Shown here piece after piece: positions 27,171-37,207 of a stretch of DNA of 64,000 nucleotides. The notes beneath the pieces are model-generated. The model did no database searches and had not been told where the DNA came from. It was given only the letters and a program-made list of their open reading frames with translations. Positions within the stretch are counted from its first letter, which is position 1, and each line of letters opens with the position of its first letter. Position numbers and translations under genes: made by a program. Origin of the DNA: Roseobacter denitrificans OCh 114 (GTDB lineage Bacteria > Pseudomonadota > Alphaproteobacteria > Rhodobacterales > Rhodobacteraceae); NCBI RefSeq assembly GCF_000014045.1, contig NC_008209.1, positions 953,001 to 1,017,000 on the forward strand. Direction: 5' to 3'.

Positions 27171-29012
27171 ATGGCCGAACACTTTTTGACCAAGACGCGC
27201 ATTGATTTGAGCCGATGCATTGCGGCGGGCGATGCACCTGCCGTTGAGCAATATGAGGCATTCAATGCGCTGCTGATGGCCAAGGCCGGTCCGGATGTTG
27301 CCAAGCTGTTTGCCGAACCGCTGGTCAGCAAGGGCAATGATCAGGCCGCGTCGACGGTGTCATGGTATTGCGACCGGGCGGGGCAGGGCGTGCCCTTGTC
27401 AAAACTCGATACGGCGGAACAGAACGAGGTTGCAACGGCCCTGCGCGCGCGTCTGTCGACGTTAAAGGATCTGTTGGATGATGACGAAGCGGCGCCCTTG
27501 GTCGCCGCTGCGCTGCACATCGGCAGTGCGGGCGATATCTGGGCGGTAGGCGGTCATCCGGTCATTGTGAACTGGGGTTTGATGCCCGCAGAAGGGTCAG
27601 ACGCTGCAACCCGGTCAGTACATTACGCCCGCACGCTGGGTCCGTATCTGGCGATGGATGGCGCACCACCCCTGACGCAGCAGGAGCAGGAACAACGCAG
27701 GGGGGAAAAGATCGCGGCGGTTGCGGCGGCTTCGGCCATTGCGGGGGCGGCGGCGGGTACGGCAGCGACCGCTGGTACGGTGGATGCCACGGAGCCTGTC
27801 GCAAATGCAGCGCAAGGCACGACCGCCGGTGCAACCGCCACCGCAGGCGGGGCAACGGATGATCCCTCAGCACCTGTACCCGGGGAGCGCCCGGCGCGCG
27901 GGCGGGTGCCGTTGGTCGCCTGGGTGCCGCTGGTTCTGCTATTGCTGCTTTTCGGCGGGGCACTGGCCTGGCTGCTGGTGCCGGGCAACCGCATTTTTGC
28001 GGATGATGGTGTGCAGCCGGCGGTGACGGATGAAGACACTTTACGCGCTGCGCGCGAGATCAACCGCGCGCTGGAACAGCGGCTGGCTGATTTGAACGTG
28101 GCTCTCGAAGGCGCCGTGTGTCGGGCCGATGGCACCTTGCTGATGCCGGATGGGCTGACCATCGAAGGGCTGCTGCCTCCCGGTTTTGACGAAGGCACGC
28201 TGCGTGCGGGTGAGATCATCAAGGCAGACCGCACGCCGATCCTGCCGCCCGCCTCTGACCGGGTGATGATCCCTCCGGCGGATGGGGACATCACCGATAC
28301 GGCAACCTTGCTCAACCACATTGATGATCGCACGGCGATGGTTGTGGCGGTGTCCGATCAGGGCACGGCCACGGGGACGGGTTTTTTCGTGGGGCCGGAT
28401 CTGCTCGTGTCGAACTTCCATGTGGTCGAAGGGGCGGATGCGCAGAATATCCTTGTGGTCAGCAAGGCGATGGACGGGCCGAAACGCGTCGATGTGTTGA
28501 AATCGCTGGGTCCAGTGGCCGACGTGGGCGCGGATTTCGCGCTGCTGCGGGTGTTGGACGTGGACCAGCCGTTTTACACGCTGCGCCAGAGCGACCAGTC
28601 CATGCGGCTGCAATCGGTGATCGCGGCGGGCTACCCCGGTGATGTGTTGCGGATCAACAGCGATTTTCAGTCCCTCAGCAGCAGCAACAATTTTGATGTC
28701 CCCGATTTGATTGTAACGGACGGCTCGGTGAATTCGGAACAGTCGCTTTCGGACCGCGCGCATGCCGTGATCCATTCGGCACCGCTGTCGGGGGGCAATT
28801 CCGGCGGACCACTGGTTGATATGTGTGGCCGCGTGGTGGGTGTGAATACCTTCGTCTATCAGGGCGAGTTGCGGAACCTGAATTTTGCCCTTTCCATTGA
28901 TGATTTGCTGGAGTTTCTGGCCGACACACCCGCGGCCCCGACCATATCCAGCGAGGTTTGCGAGCCCTTTGTTGCCCGCCCTGCGCCTGTTTCTGTTTCG
29001 GCGGGACAGTAG
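27171..29012 (+). CDS. Membrane-anchored trypsin-like serine protease with Srf-type N-terminal domain
   Basis: 613 residues. Residues 1-170 form a cytosolic domain homologous to the start of the next gene (LFAEP, WYxxxxGQxVPL, the PVIVNW strand). An Ala/Gly/Thr-rich linker leads to one transmembrane helix (about 246-270), then a short helix ending in a Cys (about 295-316). The C-terminal periplasmic part is an S1 trypsin-like protease (residues about 385-600) with triad His417 (SNFHVVEG), Asp455 (GADFALLRV) and Ser544 (SGGNSGGPL). No PDZ domain, unlike DegP. It opens a nine-gene same-strand operon with SrfA-, SrfB- and SrfC-like proteins, so it is probably the system's processing enzyme or effector. 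Function inferred. Confidence 0.85.
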   Translation: MAEHFLTKTRIDLSRCIAAGDAPAVEQYEAFNALLMAKAGPDVAKLFAEPLVSKGNDQAASTVSWYCDRAGQGVPLSKLDTAEQNEVATALRARLSTLKDLLDDDEAAPLVAAALHIGSAGDIWAVGGHPVIVNWGLMPAEGSDAATRSVHYARTLGPYLAMDGAPPLTQQEQEQRRGEKIAAVAAASAIAGAAAGTAATAGTVDATEPVANAAQGTTAGATATAGGATDDPSAPVPGERPARGRVPLVAWVPLVLLLLLFGGALAWLLVPGNRIFADDGVQPAVTDEDTLRAAREINRALEQRLADLNVALEGAVCRADGTLLMPDGLTIEGLLPPGFDEGTLRAGEIIKADRTPILPPASDRVMIPPADGDITDTATLLNHIDDRTAMVVAVSDQGTATGTGFFVGPDLLVSNFHVVEGADAQNILVVSKAMDGPKRVDVLKSLGPVADVGADFALLRVLDVDQPFYTLRQSDQSMRLQSVIAAGYPGDVLRINSDFQSLSSSNNFDVPDLIVTDGSVNSEQSLSDRAHAVIHSAPLSGGNSGGPLVDMCGRVVGVNTFVYQGELRNLNFALSIDDLLEFLADTPAAPTISSEVCEPFVARPAPVSVSAGQ

Positions 29013-29024
29013 CGGGTTAGTGGT

Positions 29025-30314
29025 ATGAATGGATCCTTTCTGACCAACACCTCGACCGAAGGGTTGCAGCCGCTCGGCACCGCCCCGCAGCGGTCCTATG
29101 AACTTGTCAGCGACACGGTCCGCGACGCCTGTGGCGAGGCGGCAGCAGCGCTTTTCGCGGAGCCGGTGCCGACGCAGTATGGGGATCGGTTTGACTGGTA
29201 CGCCACGGTAGACGGGCAGGCGGTGCCGCTGGCCTCGCTTGAGGATCCGGAACCGGCGCGCGAGGTGCTCTCCGGGTTGGTGGCCAAGGTCAAGGATGTG
29301 GCTGATGAGCTGATGGCCTCAAAGCTGGCGGAAAAACAGCGCCTCGGTGAAGCGCTGGCCAATGCGCTCGAAATCCCGGACGAAGACGCGATTTTCGTCA
29401 TAGAGAGTGCGGATGGTGCGCCACCGCAGCCGGTTTTGGTGAACTGGGCGTGGAGCAAGGACGCACAGGTTGCGGTGCGCGGCGTGCTGACGGGCATGGA
29501 CACCCGCGCGCCTGCGCAGCGCCCGGGCTATGTGCCGCCTCCTGCGGCGGCTGCGGCGGTGCCTTTGGCATCGGGCGTGGGCGCGGCGGCTGTGGCCGGT
29601 GTCAGCGCCTTTTGGTGGTGGCTTGTCTGGCTCGGCTGGTTGCTGCTGGCGCTGCTGATTGCGGCGGTGATCTACCTGATGATCGAACCCTGCGCCTTGC
29701 GTATTTCATGGCTGCCGAACACCTGCGCGCAGGTCGAGGAAATCCCCGACACGCTCTATGAAGAACGTCTCCTGCTGGAGGATCAGATCACGCAGGTGCA
29801 AAAGGAAATCCATATCAAGGATCGCCTCTGCCAGCCTGATTTTGCCCTGCTGCCGATCCCGGACCCTGATGCGGTGGTGCCGCCCGAAACCGGCGTGCAG
29901 CCAAGCCTGCCGATTGATCCGGAAGTTGATGACCGTGCCGACCGGGCCGGTGCGCAGCGGGGGGATCTGTCTTTCACGCTGATCTGGGAAGGGTCCGACG
30001 ATCTGGATCTGCACACCACCTGCCCGGCGGGGGATACGTTGTTTTTCCTTGATAAGGCGGCGTGCAACGGGGTGATGGATCTGGACATGAACGGGTTTCA
30101 GGTCGTGCCCGACCCGGTGGAAAACACCTATTTCACCGATCCCTTGCCGGGTGATTACCGTGTGCGGGTGAACCTTTATCGCCAGCGCGATGGCGATGCG
30201 CCCCGCAGCTTCACGTTGCAGATCCGCGAAGGCGACCGGGTCACCACGCAAAAAGGAACGGTTTCGGTAGGGGCGGAAAACTGGCAGTATACCTACCGGT
30301 ACGGGGGAAAATGA
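29025..30314 (+). CDS. SrfA-like membrane protein with YfaP/DUF2135-like periplasmic domain
   Basis: 429 residues. N-terminal cytosolic domain (about 1-160) shares LFAEP, the DWYxxxDGQxVPL strand and PVLVNW with the protease before it; this pattern also recalls enterobacterial SrfA proteins. After a Pro/Ala-rich linker there is one transmembrane helix (about 196-220), a short coiled coil ending in Cys (LEDQITQVQKEIHIKDRLC), an acidic/Pro linker and a beta-rich C-terminus (SDDLDLHTTCPAGDTLFFLD, LPGDYRVRVNLYRQRDGD) that resembles YfaP/DUF2135 domains. Its stop overlaps the ATG of the SrfB gene (ATGA). SrfA assignment is by motif memory, so moderate. Confidence 0.65.
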   Translation: MNGSFLTNTSTEGLQPLGTAPQRSYELVSDTVRDACGEAAAALFAEPVPTQYGDRFDWYATVDGQAVPLASLEDPEPAREVLSGLVAKVKDVADELMASKLAEKQRLGEALANALEIPDEDAIFVIESADGAPPQPVLVNWAWSKDAQVAVRGVLTGMDTRAPAQRPGYVPPPAAAAAVPLASGVGAAAVAGVSAFWWWLVWLGWLLLALLIAAVIYLMIEPCALRISWLPNTCAQVEEIPDTLYEERLLLEDQITQVQKEIHIKDRLCQPDFALLPIPDPDAVVPPETGVQPSLPIDPEVDDRADRAGAQRGDLSFTLIWEGSDDLDLHTTCPAGDTLFFLDKAACNGVMDLDMNGFQVVPDPVENTYFTDPLPGDYRVRVNLYRQRDGDAPRSFTLQIREGDRVTTQKGTVSVGAENWQYTYRYGGK

Positions 30315-33300
30315 TGTTTGAAGAGAGTGTCGGTCGTTTAAAGCAACTGGTTGATTTCGGGGAAGAGATCACGCTTGTGCCCTATAGCGGGGTGCAGATG
30401 CTTGATTTCGGTTTTGATCTGGACGCGCTTGAGATCAAGGCCTCCAAATTTATTGAACGCGTGACCCGCGAGGAAGCGGGCGAGGTGGAACGCACGCTGA
30501 TCCCGCTCAGTGGCAATGACGAACGCGACCTGCCCATCCTTGAGGCAGCACTTGAAACCGATGATGCCTATTCGATCCGGCCCATCGCGGCGCTGGAGCC
30601 ATTCCTGGAAAAATGGGTGCCGGTGCCTGTGCTGCGGATGAAAAGCCAGCGCGGACCCAGCGGCGAAGAGCGTTCTGATCCCGGTCCCTCAAGCTGGGCA
30701 CGCATGCGGATTGTTGAACTTGAAACCCCCGATCCCGAAACGGGCCATACCCACCGCGTGCAACTCGCACTTGATACCAACCTGATGGCGGGTGGGCAGC
30801 CCTCGCACTACATCGCACCCGAAGTGGCGGATGCCGAAAAGCCGCGCGATTTCCGCCTTGTGTCGGAGCCTGCGCATATGGACTGGTTCCTGCGCCGCCT
30901 TGAGGAAGCCGAAGACGGCAGCCTGATTGATTTGCAGGTCTGGGTATCGGATTGGCTCAAGGAACTCTTCATGAGCTACAAGCGCGCGGCGCGTCCCGGG
31001 CGTACCGTGCTGGAAGAAAACCTGCCGCATCAGTTTGAGCACTGGGCGCGGTATCTGGCCTATCTCAACCTCGTGCAGCAGGCCGTGTCGCCGCCCAAGA
31101 TGCGGTTTGTGAATACCGTCGCGGACCGGGACGCGGTCACGCCGGTCGCGGTTGATCTGGTGCTCGACATCGGCAACAGCCGCACCTGCGGCATCCTGAT
31201 CGAGCAGTTCGCGGGCGAAAGCCGCGTTGATCTGGCGCGCTCCTTTCCGCTGGAAATCCGCGATCTGTCGCGCCCTGAATTCATGTATTCCGGCCTGTTC
31301 CAAAGCCGGGTGGAGTTTGCCGAACTGCGCTTTGGCGATGAACGCTTTGCCAGCCGGTCGGGGCGGCGCAACGGGTTTTTATGGCCTAGCTTTGTGCGTC
31401 TCGGCCCCGAAGCCGTTCGACTGGTGCAGGGAGAAGAAGGCACCGAAACGGTATCGGGTCTTTCCTCGCCCAAACGCTATTTGTGGGATGATGCGGCGGT
31501 CTCGCAGGACTGGCGGTTTCATGACCACATGGATGTCAACAACCTGCCCAAGGCGGTGCGCGCGGCCATGCGCCACCTGAATGAAGCAGGCGATGTCATC
31601 AAGCAGTTGCAAAAAGACATTGAGAGCGGTCTGCGCACCGCCGGGACCGCCAGCACCACGGCGGCGATCCGGCCCCGGTTTTCGCGCTCGTCGCTCTATG
31701 GGTTCATGCTGGCGGAGATCATTGCGCATGCGCTTATTCAGGTAAACGATCCTGCGTCACGGTCGCGCCGCGCGCAAAGCGATTTGCCGCGCAGGCTGAA
31801 CCGGATCATCCTCAGCCTGCCCACCGCGACCTCCATTCAGGAACAGGCGATCATGCGGTCCCGCACGGAAGGCGCATTGCAGCTTGTCTGGTCCATGCTG
31901 GGCATCACCGACAGCACCAAGAATTCGATTTCCGGCAAGCCCGAGTTGAAAATCGAATGGGACGAGGCCAGTTGCACGCAGCTTGTCTATCTTTACAGCG
32001 AGCTGACGCAGAAATTCGAAGGCCGCATTGACACCTTCCTGACGCTCAAAGGCAAGGAGCGCCAGCTTGAAGGCCAGAAGGAGGCGGTGCCGACGCTCAG
32101 GCTGGCCTGCGTCGATATTGGCGGCGGTACGACCGATCTGATGGTCACGACCTACCGGGGCGAGGCCAACCGCGTGCTGCACCCCGAACAGACCTTCCGC
32201 GAGGGGTTCCGGGTGGCGGGTGATGATCTGGTCCACCGGGTGGTCAGCGCCATCGTGATCCCGCGCCTGCAGGAAAGCATCGAAGCGGCGGGTGGTTCTT
32301 ATGTCGCGGAAAAGATGCGGGAACTCTTTGGCGGGGACCGTGGCGGTCAGGACCAACAGGCGGTGCAGCGGCGCCGCCAGTTTTCCGTGCGTGTGCTGGT
32401 GCCGCTGGCCGAGGCCATTCTGTCTGTTTCGGAAGCCTCCGAAGAATTTGACCGGATTGATCTGAACCCTGCCGAGGTGCTGGGCCTTGAGGTGCCCCCC
32501 GAGGATGCGGGCGAAGAAGAGCTGGAGGCGTTCACCCCGCTGGAAGTGCTCAGCTATCTTGAACGCGCAGCGGCGGAATGTGGCGCTGACAACTGGAGCC
32601 TTTCAGATATCGTGCTCAGCACGTCGCGCGAGGATGTGGATGCTATTTCGCGTGAAGTGTTCCAGAAGGTCCTCAGCAATATGTGCGAGGTCATTGACCA
32701 TCTGGGCTGTGATATCGTGCTGCTGACCGGGCGGCCATCGCGACTGCCGGCTGTCCGCTCGATTGTCGAGGAGATGATGGTCGTGCCACCGCACCGCCTG
32801 ATTTCGATGCATAAATACAAGACCGGGCGCTGGTATCCGTTCCGCGATCCCGTAACGCAACGCATCGGGGATCCGAAATCCACCGTTGCGGTGGGGGCCA
32901 TGCTGATTGCGCTGGCGGAAAGCCGCATTCCGAATTTCAAGGTCACGACCGAAGCGTTTCAGATGCGCTCCACCGCGCGGTTCATTGGCGAGATGGACCG
33001 CAACGGGCAAATCCTGCGCGAACGCGTGCTGTTTTCCGACATTGATCTGGATAAGAAGGGCAAGTCCGGCGATCAGACGGCGACGCTCAAGATGTTTTCG
33101 CCGGTTCATATCGGGTCACGCCAGCTTGATCTGGAGCGCTGGACGACGACGCCGCTGTTCCGGCTGGATTTCAACAACAGCAATGCACCGGGCGCGCAGA
33201 AACGGCCAACACCCTATCAGGTGACGTTGGAAAAGGATGAAGGCGACGATGATGAGGCGCAGACATCCGTGGCCAAGCTGCGGCGTGAAAGCCTGCGCGA

Positions 33301-33430
33301 GGCCTTCAAGATTGCCGAAGTGCTGGATGGGGAGGGCGATGAGATGAAGGCCAGCGAACTGGTTCTGAAACTGCAAACCCTCGGCTTTGACGATGACTAT
33401 TGGATCGATACCGGGGTCTACAGAATATGA
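30311..33430 (+). CDS. srfB: SrfB-family protein (actin/Hsp70-fold ATPase signatures)
   Basis: 1039 residues, matching the ~1000-residue SrfB family named from the SsrB-regulated Salmonella genes. It contains the nucleotide-binding elements of the actin/Hsp70 fold: phosphate loop 1 DIGNSRTCG (Asp286), phosphate loop 2 DIGGGTTDL (Asp602), and a possible adenosine motif LTGRPSRLPAV (about 805). No signal peptide or transmembrane segment, so cytosolic. In known clusters it sits beside SrfC. The activity of SrfB is not established; the ATPase role is inferred from the motifs. Translationally coupled to the SrfA-like gene upstream. Confidence 0.85.
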   Translation: MMFEESVGRLKQLVDFGEEITLVPYSGVQMLDFGFDLDALEIKASKFIERVTREEAGEVERTLIPLSGNDERDLPILEAALETDDAYSIRPIAALEPFLEKWVPVPVLRMKSQRGPSGEERSDPGPSSWARMRIVELETPDPETGHTHRVQLALDTNLMAGGQPSHYIAPEVADAEKPRDFRLVSEPAHMDWFLRRLEEAEDGSLIDLQVWVSDWLKELFMSYKRAARPGRTVLEENLPHQFEHWARYLAYLNLVQQAVSPPKMRFVNTVADRDAVTPVAVDLVLDIGNSRTCGILIEQFAGESRVDLARSFPLEIRDLSRPEFMYSGLFQSRVEFAELRFGDERFASRSGRRNGFLWPSFVRLGPEAVRLVQGEEGTETVSGLSSPKRYLWDDAAVSQDWRFHDHMDVNNLPKAVRAAMRHLNEAGDVIKQLQKDIESGLRTAGTASTTAAIRPRFSRSSLYGFMLAEIIAHALIQVNDPASRSRRAQSDLPRRLNRIILSLPTATSIQEQAIMRSRTEGALQLVWSMLGITDSTKNSISGKPELKIEWDEASCTQLVYLYSELTQKFEGRIDTFLTLKGKERQLEGQKEAVPTLRLACVDIGGGTTDLMVTTYRGEANRVLHPEQTFREGFRVAGDDLVHRVVSAIVIPRLQESIEAAGGSYVAEKMRELFGGDRGGQDQQAVQRRRQFSVRVLVPLAEAILSVSEASEEFDRIDLNPAEVLGLEVPPEDAGEEELEAFTPLEVLSYLERAAAECGADNWSLSDIVLSTSREDVDAISREVFQKVLSNMCEVIDHLGCDIVLLTGRPSRLPAVRSIVEEMMVVPPHRLISMHKYKTGRWYPFRDPVTQRIGDPKSTVAVGAMLIALAESRIPNFKVTTEAFQMRSTARFIGEMDRNGQILRERVLFSDIDLDKKGKSGDQTATLKMFSPVHIGSRQLDLERWTTTPLFRLDFNNSNAPGAQKRPTPYQVTLEKDEGDDDEAQTSVAKLRRESLREAFKIAEVLDGEGDEMKASELVLKLQTLGFDDDYWIDTGVYRI

Positions 33431-33460
33431 GAATGTGCAAGCTTGAAATGGTGCGGTGCG

Positions 33461-36160
33461 ATGTCTGAGAACAATATACTTGCAGAGCGCTGCGTAGAGG
33501 TGTCGCAACTGACACGCGACGCACTGGCCTGGGTCAACCACGCAGAAAACGCCGAAACTGTAGGGCCGCGGCACAAGAGCCTGACCAAGCTGCTGCGCAA
33601 GAGCGCGCGGCGCGCCGAACGGCTGGGCAAATCGGCCCGCACCAATATGTCGGTGAGCGTTTTCGGTCCCTCGCAGGCGGGTAAATCCTTTCTGGTGTCG
33701 GTGTTGGCGCGACCTTCTGACGGGCGGCTTACGGCGGATTTCAACGGCCCCGGCGGGCAACTTGATTACATCTCTCAGGTGAACCCGGCAGGGGATGGGG
33801 AATCCACCGGTCTGGTCACACGGTTCACGATGACCAAGGCCGCAACACCCGATGGATTTCCGATCCAGCTGAACCTGTTGTCCGAGGCCGATATCGCGCG
33901 CACGATCATCAACAGTTTTTACGAGGATGGCGATCAGTCCGAGACGCCGCCCGAACCCGAAGACCTCAAGGCGCATTTTGCTGCCCATGCAGGCAAGGCC
34001 GGGGCGGGTGAGGTGCCGGGCCTGTCGTTCGAAGAGGTCTATGAAATCGCCGAATACGTCGAAAACACATTCGGCAAGGTCGCCTATGCCAGCCATCTGC
34101 GCGGGTTCTGGGATGAGGCGGCGAGCCTTGCGCCCAATATGTCGATCAAGGACCGTGGCGATTTTCTGTCGATCCTCTGGGGTGGGTATCAGCCACTGAC
34201 GGACCTTTATGTCAAACTGTCCTCGGCCCTGACGCTGATCGACAACGCCGAAGAGGTCTACGCCCCGCTTGAGGCGCTGCAACCGCGCGAGACGTCGATC
34301 ATTGACGTCAACACGCTCGGCGGGCTCTTCGGGCCTGAAAACGAGGACACGCTGCCGATCCGCACGCCTTCGGGCAAAGTGGCGCAGATGAACCGCGCGG
34401 TGGTCTGTGCGCTTGCGGCCGAACTGGTCTTTCCGATGGCGGAGCAGCCGTCAGATTTCTTTGCCGAAACGGACCTGCTGGATTTTCCGGGGGCGCGCAA
34501 CCGCTTTGAATTGCCGCTGACCAAGACGCTGGAAAACCCCGAAGAGGGCGTGACAAATATGCTGTTGCGCGGCAAGGTCGCTTATCTCTTTGACCGCTAC
34601 GTGGCAAATCAGGAAATCACCTCCATGCTGCTCTGCGTGCCCGACAGCAATATGGACACGGTCAGCCTGCCGGGGCTGGTCGAAAACTGGATCTCCATGA
34701 CTCATGGGGCCACGCCGCAGGAACGGGCCAAGAACGACTGCATCCTGTTTTTTGTCATGACCAAGTTTGACAAACATCTGGGTGAAAGCGCGTCGGGCGG
34801 TTCTTCGACCGAACGCTTCGAGCGGCGGATGGATGCCTCCCTGCTCAAGGCGTTTGGCAAATTACGCGACAGTTGGGTGCATAAATGGACGCCCAGCCAG
34901 CCGTTCCAGAACTGCTACTGGCTGCGTAATCCGAACTATTTCGTCGAAGGTCTGATCAATTACAATGAGGATGAGACGGAAAAGGAAATCCGCGCGGAAA
35001 AACTGGATCGGGTGGCGGAGCTCAAGGAAGGGTGTCTGTCCACGGATGCGGTGCGCGCGCATTTCAAGGAGCCGGAAGTCGCTTGGGACGCGGCCCTGAC
35101 CCTGAATGATGGGGGTGTGGGCTATCTGACGCAGGAGTTGACGAAGGTTTGCAAGCCGGAAAGCAAGATGGGCCAAATCTCGGCCCAGTTGGACAAGATG
35201 ACCAACGACGTTCTGGGGGAATTGCGCGATCTCTATGTGTCTGACGATATCGAAACGCGGATCGAAGAAAAGCGCGAAGCTGCCGCGCAGATCATCGACT
35301 GCCTTGAGCTGACGCTGCAAAGTCACCGTTTCGGGGCCTTCATAAACGCGCTTTGTGTGGATCAGGACGCGATCGAGGACCGGATCAGCCGGGTGCCAAG
35401 CTCCATCCGGATCAGTCAGGCGGTGGGTTCTTCCGCGATGGAAAGCACATCCAGCGGCGGGGCTGCATCCCCGCCACGCCCCGGTGGCGCATCACGCCCC
35501 TCGCGCCCCGGAAGGCCAAACCGCCCGGGCAAACCGGCGCCCGCAGCCGCTGAGGCCGAGACCGATGTAACCGCCAAGACAGCGTCGCTGATCCGCACCA
35601 TGTCGTCAGAGGATTTTCAGGCCAACACCGCCATTGATATCTGGATCGAACATCTGAGCCAGTTGCGCGAGGATGCAGACCGCTTGGCGACCTTCAGCCT
35701 GACGCCTGAGGCGGCGGCAGATCTGGTGCGCGAACTGGTGCACGGCTTCCGGCGCACCGATGTTGCATCGGAGATGAAAACCCTGCTCAAGGCGATTGAC
35801 TACGGGCTGACTGTTGACAAACAGGCACCACCCGCCGCCATCGTCTGCGCCGAGACGATCAATAGTTTCGTACATTCCCTGGGTGCGGAAAAGCTGTCGG
35901 ACAAGGACCGACCGGTGATCGAATTGCAGGACGGCCACAACCGGATGGCATTTGAGGCGCGCCCGGCCTCCGATACGGCGTTTGATCTGCCGCAGGAACA
36001 ACGCGCTGCCGCCGAAGACTTCTGGACGGATTGGGTCTATATGCTGGAAGCGCTGTTTGTCGGAAACGCCAAAGACGGCGACGCGGGCGAAATCAACATC
36101 GAGCAGAACATGGCCATCGGGCGCGTGGTCAATGGGCTTGATGCTGAACAGGCCGCGTAA
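33461..36160 (+). CDS. srfC: SrfC-family protein (P-loop GTPase-like)
   Basis: 899 residues from the ATG at 33461 (a TTG at 33443 is possible but has no better ribosome site). Walker A GPSQAGKS at residues 69-76; LLDFPGARNR is a plausible DxxG G3 loop, and FFVMTKFDKH a TKxD G4-like motif, so a dynamin/translation-factor-like GTPase is likely. A Pro/Gly/Arg-rich stretch (about 655-690) links an N-terminal GTPase and helical region to a helical C-terminus. No signal peptide. Family known as SrfC (PF10139, putative bacterial virulence factor). It follows SrfB by 30 bases. Confidence 0.85.
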   Translation: MSENNILAERCVEVSQLTRDALAWVNHAENAETVGPRHKSLTKLLRKSARRAERLGKSARTNMSVSVFGPSQAGKSFLVSVLARPSDGRLTADFNGPGGQLDYISQVNPAGDGESTGLVTRFTMTKAATPDGFPIQLNLLSEADIARTIINSFYEDGDQSETPPEPEDLKAHFAAHAGKAGAGEVPGLSFEEVYEIAEYVENTFGKVAYASHLRGFWDEAASLAPNMSIKDRGDFLSILWGGYQPLTDLYVKLSSALTLIDNAEEVYAPLEALQPRETSIIDVNTLGGLFGPENEDTLPIRTPSGKVAQMNRAVVCALAAELVFPMAEQPSDFFAETDLLDFPGARNRFELPLTKTLENPEEGVTNMLLRGKVAYLFDRYVANQEITSMLLCVPDSNMDTVSLPGLVENWISMTHGATPQERAKNDCILFFVMTKFDKHLGESASGGSSTERFERRMDASLLKAFGKLRDSWVHKWTPSQPFQNCYWLRNPNYFVEGLINYNEDETEKEIRAEKLDRVAELKEGCLSTDAVRAHFKEPEVAWDAALTLNDGGVGYLTQELTKVCKPESKMGQISAQLDKMTNDVLGELRDLYVSDDIETRIEEKREAAAQIIDCLELTLQSHRFGAFINALCVDQDAIEDRISRVPSSIRISQAVGSSAMESTSSGGAASPPRPGGASRPSRPGRPNRPGKPAPAAAEAETDVTAKTASLIRTMSSEDFQANTAIDIWIEHLSQLREDADRLATFSLTPEAAADLVRELVHGFRRTDVASEMKTLLKAIDYGLTVDKQAPPAAIVCAETINSFVHSLGAEKLSDKDRPVIELQDGHNRMAFEARPASDTAFDLPQEQRAAAEDFWTDWVYMLEALFVGNAKDGDAGEINIEQNMAIGRVVNGLDAEQAA

Positions 36161-36189
36161 GGGTCGAAGATTGCGAGAGAGGTAAAGCG

Positions 36190-37197
36190 GTGATTTCAGT
36201 CAAACCCGATCCGGCGCACCCCCGTGGGGGCCATGCGGAGCTTTCGGTGCCAGAGGACAAACTGGTCGGCGAGACCGCGCAGGTTGCTGTTTTTGACAAT
36301 TATTCCGAACGCTTTCTGGGGGAATCCGGCTGGCAGCCGGTCAAGGTCATGTTCGGGCCCTATGCGGTGCGGCGCGAAGGGGGGCAGGCGCATCTGGTGA
36401 TCGGCCCCGAAATCGTGAACCAGATCGAGGAATACGCGAACGTCAAGCTGATGGTGGGTGATGCTGAACAGGATGTAAGCTGGCCAGATGATGTGGTTCC
36501 CGCACCGGGTGCTGCGAAAATCGGCGGCATCATGGGCACGAAAGCTGCCGAAGTCACAGCCGCAAGTGCGCTGAGCGCCAAAATGCCGGAACCGGAGCCT
36601 GAACCCGCCGAGGTGGACCCCACCCCGGAACCGACCCCGGCCCCAACGGCACAACCGGTCGAAACGCCTGCGCCCAAGGGCAAAGGCGGTCTGATCGCCG
36701 GTCTGGTGGTTGTGCTGCTTTTGGCGGCTGCTCTGGCCTATTGGCTGCTTGCGGCGGACGACACGCCTGTCACACCCGTGGCCGAACCGGTGATCGCGCC
36801 TGCGCCAGTGGCGGAGGCCAGTGACCCCTGCGCGGCAGATGCGCTGCGCGCTCTTGAGGGGTTCGGTGCGCAATCAGCAGCGCTGCGGGGGTGTGCGGGT
36901 ACGGCATCAGCCGATACGGCCCTTGGTCTGGTCGAGCGTGCGGCGGCAGCAGGGGACGCGGATGCCCTGGCGCTGTTCGGCACGGTCTATGACGGTGAAG
37001 CGGTGGATGCGGTGATCGAGGATCAGATTGGTCTGACCTTCGGGGATGAACCCGCAACGGCGGCGGAGTATTATGCACGTGCTGTCGCGGCAGGATCGGC
37101 CGAGGCGAGCGAAAAGCTGGCTGCCTTGTGCACACGGATGGCCGATATGACAGACACATTGGTGCAGGGCGCCGTCACCGATTATTGTGGCAATTAG
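36190..37197 (+). CDS. Single-pass membrane protein with Pro-rich linker and Sel1-like periplasmic tail
   Basis: 335 residues from a GTG preceded by GAGAGG. N-terminal ~110 residues: a small cytosolic beta domain without recognised family. Then a Pro/Glu/Thr-rich linker (PEPEPEPAEVDPTPEPTP), one transmembrane helix (about 178-198) and a periplasmic C-terminus with Cys pairs and helices (ADALALFGTVYDGEAVD, AAEYYARAVAAGSAEASEKLAAL) resembling a Sel1 repeat. The layout matches the two N-terminal genes of the operon (cytosolic domain, linker, helix, periplasmic module), suggesting an adaptor between the cytosolic SrfB/SrfC and the periplasm. Its last codons overlap the leader of the vWA gene. Confidence 0.7.
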   Translation: MISVKPDPAHPRGGHAELSVPEDKLVGETAQVAVFDNYSERFLGESGWQPVKVMFGPYAVRREGGQAHLVIGPEIVNQIEEYANVKLMVGDAEQDVSWPDDVVPAPGAAKIGGIMGTKAAEVTAASALSAKMPEPEPEPAEVDPTPEPTPAPTAQPVETPAPKGKGGLIAGLVVVLLLAAALAYWLLAADDTPVTPVAEPVIAPAPVAEASDPCAADALRALEGFGAQSAALRGCAGTASADTALGLVERAAAAGDADALALFGTVYDGEAVDAVIEDQIGLTFGDEPATAAEYYARAVAAGSAEASEKLAALCTRMADMTDTLVQGAVTDYCGN

Positions 37198-37207
37198 GGA
37201 GATGGGT

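Noticed and set aside
27500..27900. Possible frameshift in the Ala/Gly-rich linker of the protease gene
   Set aside because: The frame continues unbroken from the shared N-terminal domain through the transmembrane helix to the catalytic serine.
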